49,644 nt of DNA. Source: a virus. The first letter of the stretch is position 1, and the number at the start of each line of letters is the position of its first letter. The notes beneath the pieces were generated by a model. That model searched no databases. It worked only from the letters and a program-made list of their open reading frames with translations, and had not been told where the DNA came from. The stretch is from the IMG/VR virus record IMGVR_UViG_3300021061_000025, positions 1-49,644 of that record; one strand, given 5' to 3'. Made by a program: the position numbers and the translations under genes. Positions 5,394 to 13,291 of the stretch are shown here, in pieces.

Positions 5394-6577
5394 GCACGGC
5401 ACTGGTACTGCACGGGGGGGAATTCACCCGGGACCAAATCGACCTCATCAAGCGGACGATTGCCACGGGGGCAACGGACGACGAGCTGGCGTTGTTCGTC
5501 CAGGCCGCTCAGAGGCTTCGCTTGGACCCCTTCGCCCGCCAGGTCTTCGCCGTCAAGCGGTGGAGCCGGGACGCGGGTAGGGAGGTAATGAGTATCCAGG
5601 TCAGTATTGACGGATTTCGGCTCGTTGCCGAGCGAACCGGGAAGTACGCGGGGCAGCTTGGCCCATTCTGGACCTCCGACGGCAAAGAGTGGACTGAGGT
5701 CTGGCTTAGCTCGACTCCACCCGCCGCCGCGAAGGTTGCCGTCTTGCGACACGACTTCAAAGAGCCCGTTTGGGCGGTGGCAACATGGGAGCAGTACAAG
5801 CAGGAGGGGAAGAACGGCCTCTCTCCCATGTGGAAAAAGATGGGCCCCCTCATGCTGGCGAAGTGCGCCGAGAGCCTTGCCCTTCGCAGGGCATTCCCTA
5901 ACGAGCTCTCCGGCGTTTACAGCCCGGAGGAGATGGCTCAGGCCACCACGGTCGAGGTGGTGTCCGAAAGCCCCGCAAACGACGATTTGGAGCGTCTGAG
6001 GGCCACGGTAAACCAGGAGCCGCCAAGGCGGAACCCGGGGGAGGTAATTGACGGCCCGGCCAAGAAGCTCACCGCCGCCGACATCCCCCACGAAGGCGTC
6101 CCGCTGTCGGATGGGCAGCTCAAGAAGATTCACATCCTTCGAAAGGAGTGCGGGGGGGTGTTCACGGGAGAGGACGACAACCCGGATAGCTTCTGGCGGG
6201 TGAAGGTCCTCCGGGTCTACCGGAACCAGAAAGGGGAGCGGCTCACGTCCTCGACGCAGCTCTCAAAGAACCAGGCATCTCACCTCATCGACAGGTTGGA
6301 GGCCCATAAGGCGAAGGTGACGGCTCGAGCCAACGAGCCCGTGGGCGTGTCGCCAATCACCGGAGAGGACCCGGTGGCGAGGCTGGTGGAGGCCATCGCG
6401 GCAACGGGAGACGAGGAGCAACTCACGGAGGAGATTTGCGACACCCTGCGAATCATGCAGGTGGGCGACATCTCGACGCCGGAGAGGGCCTCGGCAGCGT
6501 TCGCCCTCATAGCTGCCTGGAAGACCCCGGCCTACGAGAGGGAGAAGGCGCGAATCATCGGGAGGCTTGACCCATGA
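5390..6577 (+). CDS. bet: RecT/Bet-family single-strand annealing recombinase
   Basis: A 395-residue protein. Residues about 1-190 match the phage Bet/RecT core: a DELALFVQAAQRLRLDPFARQV segment near 30-52, the SIQVSIDGFRLVAERTG beta-hairpin near 68-85, and MWKKMGPLMLAKCAESLALRRAFP near 145-168. It anneals complementary single strands during phage recombination or replication. The C-terminal 200 residues include a module with the pattern SDGQLKKIHILRKECG...LSKNQASHLIDRL, often fused to phage recombination proteins. No partner exonuclease is visible nearby; the VRR-NUC-like gene at 2950-3228 and the Ref-like gene at 15450 are the only nuclease-like candidates. ATGA start overlap. Confidence 0.9.
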   Translation: MSTALVLHGGEFTRDQIDLIKRTIATGATDDELALFVQAAQRLRLDPFARQVFAVKRWSRDAGREVMSIQVSIDGFRLVAERTGKYAGQLGPFWTSDGKEWTEVWLSSTPPAAAKVAVLRHDFKEPVWAVATWEQYKQEGKNGLSPMWKKMGPLMLAKCAESLALRRAFPNELSGVYSPEEMAQATTVEVVSESPANDDLERLRATVNQEPPRRNPGEVIDGPAKKLTAADIPHEGVPLSDGQLKKIHILRKECGGVFTGEDDNPDSFWRVKVLRVYRNQKGERLTSSTQLSKNQASHLIDRLEAHKAKVTARANEPVGVSPITGEDPVARLVEAIAATGDEEQLTEEICDTLRIMQVGDISTPERASAAFALIAAWKTPAYEREKARIIGRLDP

Positions 6578-6645
6578 GCGAGTTCGAACTGTCCGCCGAG
6601 CGTAGCGAGGCACCCCCAATGCTTTCGGAGCCCTCCCATGGGTAG
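6574..6645 (+). CDS. 23-residue peptide, possible coupling ORF
   Basis: A short frame beginning at an ATGA overlap with the recombinase stop, with GGAGG nine bases upstream. The peptide is acidic and Ser/Glu/Pro-rich. It may be a real micro-protein or only carry ribosomes toward the next gene, whose preferred start lies 22 bases on. Confidence 0.3.
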   Translation: MSEFELSAERSEAPPMLSEPSHG

Positions 6646-6667
6646 CCCCTCAGAAGAAAGGACAGGG

Positions 6668-6982
6668 ATGGACGAGGAAGAGGTGATGGACAGGTCCGAG
6701 ATGACGCCGCAGCAGCTCGCGGAAGCCATCGAGTTCTTCGGGTGCATCGACGTCACCGACGAGGAGAGCGACTGCAAGCCGCCGCTCGGTGACGCCGTGA
6801 TCGAATGGGGCGACGAAGGCCACAGCGGGCCTGGCTGGTACATCTACTGCAACGAGTACCCGGAGGAGGGCGCGACCTTCATCAGCCCGAACGAGGAGCC
6901 GTTCCCGGAGCTGGCCGCCGCGCTGAAGGCCCAGGAGGAGCGCGACGGGGACATGCAGCCAGCCCTGGAGCCCCAGCCATGA
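6668..6982 (+). CDS. Highly acidic small protein (DNA-mimic-like composition)
   Basis: A 104-residue protein with about 28 Asp/Glu against four Lys/Arg. It starts at an ATG with AAGGA five bases upstream; an in-frame ATG at 6638 lacks such a site. Aromatic residues (GWYIYCNEYPEEG) suggest a folded core. Extreme negative charge is typical of DNA-mimic inhibitors such as Ocr-like or anti-restriction proteins, but there is no sequence match, so this is a hypothesis. It overlaps the next gene by ATGA. Confidence 0.6.
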   Translation: MDEEEVMDRSEMTPQQLAEAIEFFGCIDVTDEESDCKPPLGDAVIEWGDEGHSGPGWYIYCNEYPEEGATFISPNEEPFPELAAALKAQEERDGDMQPALEPQP

Positions 6983-7395
6983 CCCCTCCCGTCCCCTCGG
7001 CCGAGGGCATCGCCCGAGCCTTCCACGAAGCCTACGAGCGCCTCGCGCCCAGTTTCGGCTGGACGACCAGCGCTACGACGGCTGTCCCGTGGGAGCGGGT
7101 CCCGGAGGCGAATCGGCGGCTGATGGTTGCCGTCGTCAGGGAAGTTCTCGGCCCATTCCCGGAGGAGACCGCGCGGGCTCACTGCGGCGGCTGCTACGCC
7201 GACCTCGGAGCCATTCAGGGCGCGACGCGGGACGAAATCGAAGCGTGGATGCTGGCGACTGTTGAGGCGCACCGCCCGGTGTGTCCCGGGCCGCCACTTT
7301 GCCCAGCCTGCAAGAGGCCCGTCCGCGAGCACACCCAGGACGAGGCCACGAGGGCCGTCTATTGCCCGCCAGCGGGCACGGAGACCCAACCATGA
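6979..7395 (+). CDS. Early protein with C-terminal zinc knuckles
   Basis: A 138-residue protein. The N-terminal half is helical (IARAFHEAYERLAPSFGW), followed by CGGC near residues 69-72 and CPAC near 110-113 with a final YCPP, suggesting a structural zinc site. The CPACKRPVREHTQDEATRAVYC segment resembles the short knuckles in many phage early proteins. Function unknown. Overlaps by ATGA at both ends. Confidence 0.65.
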   Translation: MTPPVPSAEGIARAFHEAYERLAPSFGWTTSATTAVPWERVPEANRRLMVAVVREVLGPFPEETARAHCGGCYADLGAIQGATRDEIEAWMLATVEAHRPVCPGPPLCPACKRPVREHTQDEATRAVYCPPAGTETQP

Positions 7396-7694
7396 CCAAG
7401 CCAGGCGTCCCCTCTGTGGGGGAGGCGGTGGGGGCGATGGCCGATGCCCTTCGGAAGCTGGCGGCACGTAAGTGCGTCTGGTGCAACGGCAATCGACCTT
7501 GGCCATCCGACGCTCCGCCGGGAGGCTGCGCCCACGACATCGCCCGCGCCGCTCTCCGCTCCTTCGAGGAGGCCCGAAGGGTGCCTCTACGGGAGAACCA
7601 GGCGTTTGCGGATTCGCTGTTCAACAGCGGAGTCGAGGTGTCCAGGCTTCTGCTCGACGCCGTCGAGCGCGCCCTGTTTGGAGATGCCAAATGA
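7392..7694 (+). CDS. Early helical protein with CxxC
   Basis: A 100-residue protein. A helix (GEAVGAMADALRKLAARK) precedes CVWCNGN near residues 28-34 and a CAHD further on, and the rest is helical with an alternating hydrophobic pattern. It shares ATGA overlaps with the gene before and the HNH-AP2 gene after. No recognised family. Confidence 0.6.
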   Translation: MTKPGVPSVGEAVGAMADALRKLAARKCVWCNGNRPWPSDAPPGGCAHDIARAALRSFEEARRVPLRENQAFADSLFNSGVEVSRLLLDAVERALFGDAK

Positions 7695-8338
7695 GTGACC
7701 CGGTTAAGGTCCCGCTGGCGAACGGGAAGGGGTTCGCGCTGGTGTCAGCCGGGCGGGCGGCCGAGGTGCTTAAGCACCGATGGCACCTGCTAACGACCAG
7801 CCAGAAATATCGGTACAGCCAGTACGCCAGGAGAACCGTCAGGCGAGGCGGAAAAGCCAAGACGGTGCTGTTGCATCGCTTCGTGGCTGAGCTGATGGGG
7901 ATGGACCTGTCGGCCCAGGTAGACCATCGGAACGGCGACGGCCTCGACTGCACGGATGGCAATCTGCGCCCAGCCACATGCGCGGACAACGCCCACAACA
8001 TCCGCCAGCGACGGCAGTGGGCGTCGAGATTCCGTGGCGTGCGCTATTACGGCGGATACGGAAGGAGAAAGCGCTGGCAAGCGTGCATAACGGTCAATAG
8101 GCGCCGAATCTGCCTCGGCTACTACGCCACAGAGGAAGAGGCGGCCCGCGCGTACGACGCAGCCGCGATAAAGCACCACGGAGAATTCGCCGGCACGAAC
8201 TTCGGCTCCCCCTCTCCTAGCGAGACGCCTGTTGTAGCCGCAGAGACTTCTATGTCTGCCGACGCGGAAAAACTCACGCGCGAAATACAGGGCACCGTCG
8301 ATTCTGACGCAACGACCCTCAGCGGGGGTGAGAAGTGA
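7691..8338 (+). CDS. HNH endonuclease with AP2 DNA-binding domain (homing type)
   Basis: A 215-residue protein. The HNH part is at about residues 60-105: H62, then VDHRNGDGLDCTDGNLRP with D78-H79 and N91, then N100/N103. The AP2/ERF domain follows at about 113-171 (SRFRGVRYYGGYGRRKRWQ and LGYYATEEEAARAYDAAA). This domain pair defines phage homing endonucleases, which cut a specific site and spread by repair. Unusually, it is joined by 4-base overlaps on both sides (ATGA and GTGA), so if it arrived by homing it has since been fitted into the early operon. The low-complexity C-terminus ends SGGEK. Confidence 0.88.
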   Translation: MSDPVKVPLANGKGFALVSAGRAAEVLKHRWHLLTTSQKYRYSQYARRTVRRGGKAKTVLLHRFVAELMGMDLSAQVDHRNGDGLDCTDGNLRPATCADNAHNIRQRRQWASRFRGVRYYGGYGRRKRWQACITVNRRRICLGYYATEEEAARAYDAAAIKHHGEFAGTNFGSPSPSETPVVAAETSMSADAEKLTREIQGTVDSDATTLSGGEK

Positions 8339-8658
8339 GCCGGCGCCGATGCCTCACCTGTTGGCGCAAGCCTGGCGATACGCCGTTCTGCGGGCCGTGC
8401 GGGAAGAGCTTCGTCCGCGCGACGTCAGGCCGGGTCGTCCTCTTGACGGACGCGGTGAAGTGGGCGGTGCGGCGAGCGTTCGCAATGCAAGAGCGCTGGT
8501 TAGAGCGCCAGGAAGTCAGGGCGAGACCACCGGAGTATGACGGAGACGCCTGTGATGCGTGCAGCGCCGAGGCGGATATCTTCTTCTCCGACGGGCGTCG
8601 CTTCTGTCGCCAGCACGCACCAGCCCGCGAGACGGCCCCAGGGGAGGAGGACAAATGA
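8335..8658 (+). CDS. Double zinc-knuckle early protein
   Basis: A 107-residue protein from a GTGA-overlap start. CLTCWRKPGDTPFCGPCG (residues 6-23) is a compact four-Cys zinc ribbon, and a second CDACSAEADIFFSDGRRFC (about 73-91) matches a short treble-clef-like knuckle. Basic overall in the first half. Probably nucleic-acid binding; no specific role visible. Confidence 0.65.
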   Translation: MSRRRCLTCWRKPGDTPFCGPCGKSFVRATSGRVVLLTDAVKWAVRRAFAMQERWLERQEVRARPPEYDGDACDACSAEADIFFSDGRRFCRQHAPARETAPGEEDK

Positions 8659-9092
8659 AACGCTGGTGGGTCCGCTGGTACGGCAACGCGGACGTGAGTT
8701 TCGAGTATCACGGGCCGTGGTGGCAGAGCGGCGAGGCGTTCGGTGTGGACGCCGAGGGTAACGAGCTGAGCGTTCCGATCTTCGTGGCCGCGGTCGTCGC
8801 GGAAGACCACAGAGGCGCCGAGCATGTCATCGAACGCGCGTACGGCTGGGACCACGCGGGCGGCATTCGGGAATGGAGCTTCGTCGGCGAGCGACCCGAC
8901 GACTGGGAGCCGTTCTGCGACCGCTTCCCCCGTGCCGACTGGATGAGGTGGCTGCCGCCCGTGACAACCGGTCACTGCGAGCCATGCGGCGGGACGGGCA
9001 TCCTCGCTCGCTTCCCGAAAGGCACGTGTGCCGACTGCAAGGGCACCGGTCGCGCCACCCCCTCCGAGCCCAAGAGAGAGGAGGGGCCGTAG
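8655..9092 (+). CDS. Early protein with DnaJ-like CxxCxGTG repeats
   Basis: A 145-residue protein. The first 100 residues are rich in Trp and aromatics (KRWWVRWYGNADVSFEY). Residues about 107-133 carry two DnaJ-type knuckles, CEPCGGTG and CADCKGTG. It is the second gene in the early operon with this knuckle type (see 4649-4951) and may be an adaptor with a metal-stabilised foot. The tail is Lys/Glu-rich. No family assigned. Confidence 0.65.
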   Translation: MKRWWVRWYGNADVSFEYHGPWWQSGEAFGVDAEGNELSVPIFVAAVVAEDHRGAEHVIERAYGWDHAGGIREWSFVGERPDDWEPFCDRFPRADWMRWLPPVTTGHCEPCGGTGILARFPKGTCADCKGTGRATPSEPKREEGP

Positions 9093-9290
9093 ATGGACCC
9101 GATTCCGATGCTGCTGTGGTGCCCGGAATGCGGGACGCGTCACATCGATGAAGGGGAGTTCGCGGCGAAGCCGCACCACACACACGCGTGTCAGGGCTGC
9201 GGGATGGTCTGGCGCCCGGCGCTGGTGCCGACGTGCGGCGTCCAGTTCTTGCCGGGATTCAAGAACACGGAGGTGGCCAATGGGCAGTGA
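9093..9290 (+). CDS. Small zinc-ribbon protein common in proteobacterial phages
   Basis: A 65-residue protein. CPECGTRHID (residues 10-19) and HACQGCGMVWRP (about 31-42) with the HHTH preceding make a clear zinc ribbon, and the end reads GVQFLPGFKN. I recall very similar short proteins in many proteobacterial phages, all of unknown function. ATG directly follows the previous TAG. Confidence 0.75.
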   Translation: MDPIPMLLWCPECGTRHIDEGEFAAKPHHTHACQGCGMVWRPALVPTCGVQFLPGFKNTEVANGQ

Positions 9291-9558
9291 GCCCAATCAC
9301 CCCCGCCAGCTAACGACCGTAGAACTGCTGGACTACGTCGCCCAGGTCGTCGAGGACGCAACAGGGATGTACAGCGGCAGCGCCGCCGCCCTCCGCGCGA
9401 GGGCAGAGAGGCTACGGAGGCTGCTCGCCGAGCACTGGCAACTGGCCAATGAGCGCCAGCAGCGTCACGGCGTGATGCCGGAGCCGTACCTAAACGCGCT
9501 CCTGGCTGTCGACGCCCCCGACAGCACCCCCACTAGAGGGACAGGGGGTGAGGGGTGA
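9280..9558 (+). CDS. Small helical early protein
   Basis: A 92-residue protein overlapping the previous gene by 11 bases. It is mostly helical with an Arg/Leu/Ala pattern (ALRARAERLRRLLAEHWQLANE) that could be coiled-coil, plus a low-complexity Thr/Gly tail. No recognised family. Confidence 0.6.
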   Translation: MGSEPNHPRQLTTVELLDYVAQVVEDATGMYSGSAAALRARAERLRRLLAEHWQLANERQQRHGVMPEPYLNALLAVDAPDSTPTRGTGGEG

Positions 9559-9908
9559 GCCTCGTCGAGTACTTCGAGCAGTGGGAGCGCCAGTGGCGAA
9601 CGGAGGCCAGGGAGGCGGTGACCGAGCGCGCCGTCGGCTACTGGCGCGGGAAGGTAGACGCCATCGAGCAGGTTATCAACGTCCTGAGGCAACCGTCCAC
9701 GCCGACGCTGACCCGCGAGGACGTGGCCGCGTACCTGCTTGATCGAGCGGACCAGTACGACAACAGCAACGGGCGCTGGGTGCCGCTTGCAGACGCCGCT
9801 CACGCGCTGATGGAAGGCGCGGTCGAGGAGGCGCTCGCCCACGGCGAGCTTCAGGAGGAAGACCTGCGGCGACGGGTTCGTGGCTGGGCCAAGAAAGGAC
9901 CCCGATGA
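9555..9908 (+). CDS. Early hypothetical protein
   Basis: A 117-residue protein from a GTGA-overlap start. Amphipathic helices dominate (VEYFEQWERQWRTEAREAV, and DVAAYLLDRADQYDNSNG), ending in a basic RRRVRGWAKKGPR. No cysteines, unlike many neighbours. Family unknown. Confidence 0.6.
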   Translation: MSLVEYFEQWERQWRTEAREAVTERAVGYWRGKVDAIEQVINVLRQPSTPTLTREDVAAYLLDRADQYDNSNGRWVPLADAAHALMEGAVEEALAHGELQEEDLRRRVRGWAKKGPR

Positions 9909-10723
9909 CACCCCAGGAGCGTAACGAGGTACTGGAGGAGGCAGCGCGCATCGCGGATCACAGCGTCGAGATGGCGCACCCGGCGAGCCAGGGCAAGTCG
10001 GTCGGGAAGCGAATCGCACGTCGCATCCGCGCTCTCAAGTCCCAACCCGCCGAACCCGCCCCCGCTCGAATCTGCGCCCGGTGCGGCCATCCCGAGCGAG
10101 AACACATGGGTTCGTGCCTCGCATTTCTCGGGGCCATGGGCAAATGCGGTTGCCACGCCTTTTGTCCCGCCGAAGGACAGCGCGAGCCCGCCCCAGGGGG
10201 AGGGGTGACCGTGAGCTACACCGACGGCAAATGTCCGTGGCCCCGCGAGGAGTGGAAGCTTGAAGAGACGTGGCCAGGGATGCCGTTCGGGAAGACGATT
10301 CTCCGCTACGGACCAGGGTCGTCCGACTTCGTGCAGTTCCCGAACGAGGAGATGGCGCGAGCTTGCGTTGAGCCGCTAGCCCTCGCTACTCAGCTCTCCG
10401 GGGTACGGGCAGAGAACGCGCGTCTGAAGGAAGAGATCGAGACACTCGTCGCGATGGAGGACGCCCACAAACCGACGTGGGACCGAATGGCGAAGTTGGC
10501 CGAAGACGTGATGGAAATCGACGGCGTCATCAGAACTAAGTACGACGCCGCGCTCTCCGAGGCCAGAGCAGAGGTGGAACGCCTCAAAGGGGAGGTGGAG
10601 AGGCTGCGGGTGGCGCTGAGCAAGATCGCGTCCCTTGACACGTTCACCTACGGACAGCCGGTCCAAATCGCCAGGTTCGCACTGGACCCGCCCGCTACCC
10701 ATCCTAAGGGGAGTGGGACGTGA
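9905..10723 (+). CDS. Early protein with zinc knuckle and C-terminal coiled coil
   Basis: A 272-residue protein, the second largest of this operon. The N-terminal helix precedes a Cys/His cluster CARCGHPEREHMGSC...CGCHAFC (about 57-90). The middle includes a short globular part, and residues about 165-250 form a coiled coil with heptads (RAENARLKEEIETL, ARAEVERLKGEVERLR). Such zinc-plus-coil layouts suggest oligomerisation on DNA or RNA. No known family. ATGA start. Confidence 0.65.
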   Translation: MTPQERNEVLEEAARIADHSVEMAHPASQGKSVGKRIARRIRALKSQPAEPAPARICARCGHPEREHMGSCLAFLGAMGKCGCHAFCPAEGQREPAPGGGVTVSYTDGKCPWPREEWKLEETWPGMPFGKTILRYGPGSSDFVQFPNEEMARACVEPLALATQLSGVRAENARLKEEIETLVAMEDAHKPTWDRMAKLAEDVMEIDGVIRTKYDAALSEARAEVERLKGEVERLRVALSKIASLDTFTYGQPVQIARFALDPPATHPKGSGT

Positions 10724-10959
10724 ACACCTGCATCCACGGGCAGCTTGCCCGCTCCTGCAACATCTGCGAGCTGGAGGCCGAGATAGGCCGGCTGGTCCTG
10801 GCCCTCAAGTCTGCCGGCGGGACCTTTCAGGTCAACGGCGTCGACTACTGCGCCTCCTGTCGCTGTCAGGCTGATATCTGCGATCGAACTGGTCTCTCAC
10901 GTGACCCGGGAGACGCCCGGTTCTGCGGGGGTGCTGTGGCGAGGGAGGCGGTGAGATGA
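10720..10959 (+). CDS. Cys-rich early protein
   Basis: A 79-residue protein with nine cysteines: CIHGQLARSCNIC at residues 4-16, then a helix, then YCASCRCQADICDRTG (43-58). The first block resembles zinc knuckles seen in small phage proteins. GTG start within a GTGA overlap. Role unknown. Confidence 0.6.
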   Translation: MNTCIHGQLARSCNICELEAEIGRLVLALKSAGGTFQVNGVDYCASCRCQADICDRTGLSRDPGDARFCGGAVAREAVR

Positions 10960-11231
10960 AGGCTCATGCGTGGCACGGAGATGGCCAGGAGCTCAAGAGT
11001 CACACGGGGGCGACGTGGGCGTGGTGCGGCAGGCCGCGGGAAGCCGTCGTCAGGCTCCCGGATGGCTCCTCGGTGCGCCGTTTCTTCATCGCGCACGGGA
11101 TGCCGACAAAAGAAATCATCCCGCCGAGCCTGGGCCGGCCGCTGCCGGATGCATGCGAGTCCTGCGGACGGGAGACCAAGACGCTGTTCGTGCGCGACGG
11201 CGGCGCCGTTTGCCTGGGGTGCCGGCAATGA
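10956..11231 (+). CDS. Small protein with C-terminal zinc ribbon
   Basis: A 91-residue protein. CESCGRETKTLFVRDGGAVCLGCRQ at the very C-terminus is a four-Cys ribbon (CxxC-16-CxxC) closing the protein. The N-terminal half is His/Trp-rich (HAWHGDG, TWAWCGRP). ATGA overlaps at both ends. Confidence 0.6.
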   Translation: MKAHAWHGDGQELKSHTGATWAWCGRPREAVVRLPDGSSVRRFFIAHGMPTKEIIPPSLGRPLPDACESCGRETKTLFVRDGGAVCLGCRQ

Positions 11232-11404
11232 AGTTCCGCCAGGCCACCATCTGCTCCTACTACGACCGCAACTTAAAGCGGAGGATCGAAAAGCTGGTCT
11301 GCGTGACCACCAAGGGAAACCTGGTGGAGCGGTTCATCGACGACCCAGAGGGGTTGTTCTTCAAGGTCCCAGCAACGCATCTGCGGAGACGTAAGGCCAA
11401 GTAG
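11228..11404 (+). CDS. Basic 58-residue protein, last gene of early operon
   Basis: Starts at an ATGA overlap. The composition is strongly basic, especially the RRRKAK end, with a predicted mixed beta pattern (KLVCVTTKGNLVERFIDDP). It could be a nucleic-acid binder. It is followed by the non-coding block before the integrase. Confidence 0.55.
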   Translation: MKFRQATICSYYDRNLKRRIEKLVCVTTKGNLVERFIDDPEGLFFKVPATHLRRRKAK

Positions 11405-11408
11405 CAGA

Positions 11409-11520
11409 GGTTTCGCATCTTCTAGTCGCTCGGCCTACAGGTTTCGAAACCTCCGGCGGCCGCCACACCAGCGACGGGGAAAGGGGGCCCGGCGCGATGC
11501 TGACAGTTGGTTTCGAAACA
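11409..11520. promoter_or_regulatory. Cluster of GGTTTCG(AAACC) sites upstream of integrase
   Basis: The 209-base block 11405-11613 has no gene I can support. It contains GGTTTCG at 11409-11415, the 14-bp perfect palindrome AGGTTTCGAAACCT at 11439-11452, and GGTTTCGAAAC at 11509-11519. Related GGTTTC/GAAACC hexamers also lie beyond the integrase (12780-12785 and 12881-12886). They may be integrase arm sites of attP or operators for an integrase regulator. No core site is identifiable without a host junction. Confidence 0.4.
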
Positions 11521-11613
11521 CCACGTCTGAATGGTGTCACAAATCTTTTGAAGGCCCTAGTTTGCTTGTTCCCAGATATACAGGCACTCCCGTACTGTCA
11601 GGCCGCCTGAACG

Positions 11614-12681
11614 ATGGGGTTGGCGGACGAGATAGCGGCGAAGGTACTGCTCGGGCTGGGCGCAACGCAGACGCCCGCTGGCAAAAAGCAGCCATCAATT
11701 TCGGTGGGCCAGCTGTACATGAAGTATCGCGGCTCGAAGCCTCGTGGGTTGGCCTGGCGAATTGAGCGACAGAACCTCCGGTACTTCATCCTCCGCTACT
11801 GGCGGCGCCCCTGTGACTCGCTGACCCAGGTGGACTGGGACCGGCACAGAGAGCTCCGGCGGGGTGAGAAGACGCGCCAGGGAAGGCCCCCGGCTGAGTC
11901 CACGATGAACGTGGACTTGACCCGTACGAAGCAAATGTTTTGGTACGGGGTGAACGCGGGGCTGATCGAAAAGCACCCCTTCCCGAAAGCCAAATTCGTG
12001 AAGGCCAAGAAGCGGAGGGGGACGGCGCCCAATGCTGCGCAGGTGAACGAAATCCTCGCCCACGTCGGATGCCTCCGGTACCACTACCAACAGATAACCG
12101 TCCGCGCTCTGGTGTGCGTGATGGCGGACACTGGGGCTCGCATATCCGAGGCCATGGGCCTGCGCTGGGACAGGATCACGCTACGCTGGACTACGACCGT
12201 CCTGGGCAAGGGGGACAAAACCAGACCCATCGCCTTCACGTCTCGAGCGCGCGAGGCGCTGTCCGCCATTCCCCGTCACCCCTCTAGTCCGTACGTGTTC
12301 ACCAACTACACAAGTGGGCAGCGATGGAAAACGGGAACTGTCCGCGGGTGGTTCTACCGGGTCGTGGACGAGTGCGGCTTGAACGACATCTGCATCGACG
12401 GGGACGCGCGGATTGTCCCTCACCACCTTCGCCACTCCTTCGCCACTGAAGCGGACCGGCGAGGAGCAACCCTCACTCAGATTCAACACGCCCTTGGGCA
12501 TGCCTCCGCAAAAACCACCGAGCTCTATCTCCACAAGGACAAAGAAAATAACGCCGTGGAGATTTCCAGGATTATGGAGGGCGGACGCAGGCTTATGAGA
12601 CGCGGCCCCAGGAAGTCAAGTCACGAACCAGAAAAAAATCTGGACACGTCTCAAGGCAGTAGGGCAAAGTACATTTCGTGA
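11614..12681 (+). CDS. int: Tyrosine recombinase, phage integrase
   Basis: A 355-residue tyrosine site-specific recombinase. Catalytic residues in order are R176 (ADTGARISEA), K202 (GKGDKTRP), H270 and R273 (PHHLRHSFAT), H296 (ALGHASAK) and nucleophile Y305 (TELYLH). The N-terminal 130 residues are the SAM-like core-binding and arm parts. A Lys/Arg-rich tail follows the catalytic domain. It should integrate the phage genome between attP and attB and, with an accessory factor, excise it. No good ribosome site precedes the ATG. It sits downstream of the early operon with candidate arm sites upstream. Confidence 0.92.
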   Translation: MGLADEIAAKVLLGLGATQTPAGKKQPSISVGQLYMKYRGSKPRGLAWRIERQNLRYFILRYWRRPCDSLTQVDWDRHRELRRGEKTRQGRPPAESTMNVDLTRTKQMFWYGVNAGLIEKHPFPKAKFVKAKKRRGTAPNAAQVNEILAHVGCLRYHYQQITVRALVCVMADTGARISEAMGLRWDRITLRWTTTVLGKGDKTRPIAFTSRAREALSAIPRHPSSPYVFTNYTSGQRWKTGTVRGWFYRVVDECGLNDICIDGDARIVPHHLRHSFATEADRRGATLTQIQHALGHASAKTTELYLHKDKENNAVEISRIMEGGRRLMRRGPRKSSHEPEKNLDTSQGSRAKYIS

Positions 12682-12750
12682 GGGACGGAACATCGCCGGT
12701 GGAACCGCGAAGAGCGCCGCGCAGCGCCCGCAAACGGTCCCTCACAAGCC

Positions 12751-12769
12751 CCGCGAGCCGCGCTCGCGG
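12751..12769. terminator. Perfect stem-loop after integrase
   Basis: CCGCGAG (12751-12757) pairs with CTCGCGG (12763-12769) across a 5-base loop, about 70 bases past the integrase stop. It lacks a T-run, so it may be a weak or factor-dependent terminator or a processing site. The surrounding block 12682-12964 has no supportable gene. Confidence 0.35.
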
Positions 12770-12833
12770 CGCCCTTGGAGGTTTCACCAGCGAGTAGCCC
12801 GGAGACACGTCGATGGCTGAGGCCAATGTATTC

Positions 12834-12839
12834 TATAAT
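12834..12839 (+). promoter_or_regulatory. Candidate -10 box for replication operon
   Basis: A perfect TATAAT at 12834-12839, AT-rich against a GC-rich background, about 125 bases before the ATG at 12965. No good -35 is visible 17 bases upstream (around 12811-12816), so an activator may be needed. It is the best promoter candidate for the operon 12965-21237. Confidence 0.4.
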
Positions 12840-12964
12840 CACACCAAATCACCTCTAACCCCACGTCGGACGCGGGGGTCGAAACCGACCGCGGCGGTAG
12901 TTAAAGCTGCGCTGGAGTGGCTGCTGGCCACACACGCAGACCCGATTAGGCGGGCGGTGGCGCG

Positions 12965-13291
12965 ATGAAGACGGCGACGCTGGTTGCGAAGCTGCCGAGC
13001 GCTCGAACCGATGCCCGCGTCTACGAGCTATCGGAGTCGATGACTTGGCACCGATGGGATGGCGATAAGGAGAAAGAAGAGCTGGCGACGCACGTGGTGG
13101 TGAGCGCCGCCGTGGTGCCATTCGGCGGGCCCGAGACGTACATCTTCCCGGCCGGGAAGGACGAAGGCGGCGATTGGCAGATAGCCGACTGGCTGGAACT
13201 GGAAGGCTCGTTCCGCGGGGGGCTCGACCACGCCGAGGCGCTCCGTCGTGCCGGCTATGAGGTGGCTGCTTCGCAGAAGGCCCAGCCGTGA
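12965..13291 (+). CDS. First gene of replication operon, hypothetical
   Basis: A 108-residue protein with alternating beta-like and acidic parts (VYELSESMTWHRWDGDKEKEE; VVVSAAVVPFGGPETYIFPA). It resembles short phage proteins that pair a strand-rich core with a helix (ALRRAGYEV) at the end. No family recognised. Its stop overlaps the next GTG start. Confidence 0.65.
   Translation: MKTATLVAKLPSARTDARVYELSESMTWHRWDGDKEKEELATHVVVSAAVVPFGGPETYIFPAGKDEGGDWQIADWLELEGSFRGGLDHAEALRRAGYEVAASQKAQP

Noticed and set aside
11439-11475. A tRNA 3-prime-end-like string (GGTTTCGAAACC followed by GGCGGCCGCCA) that could mark a tRNA or attB-like half
   Set aside because: The loop and stem sizes do not fit a T-arm, no matching 5-prime acceptor or anticodon arm exists upstream, and the string is better explained as a palindrome in a repeated family.
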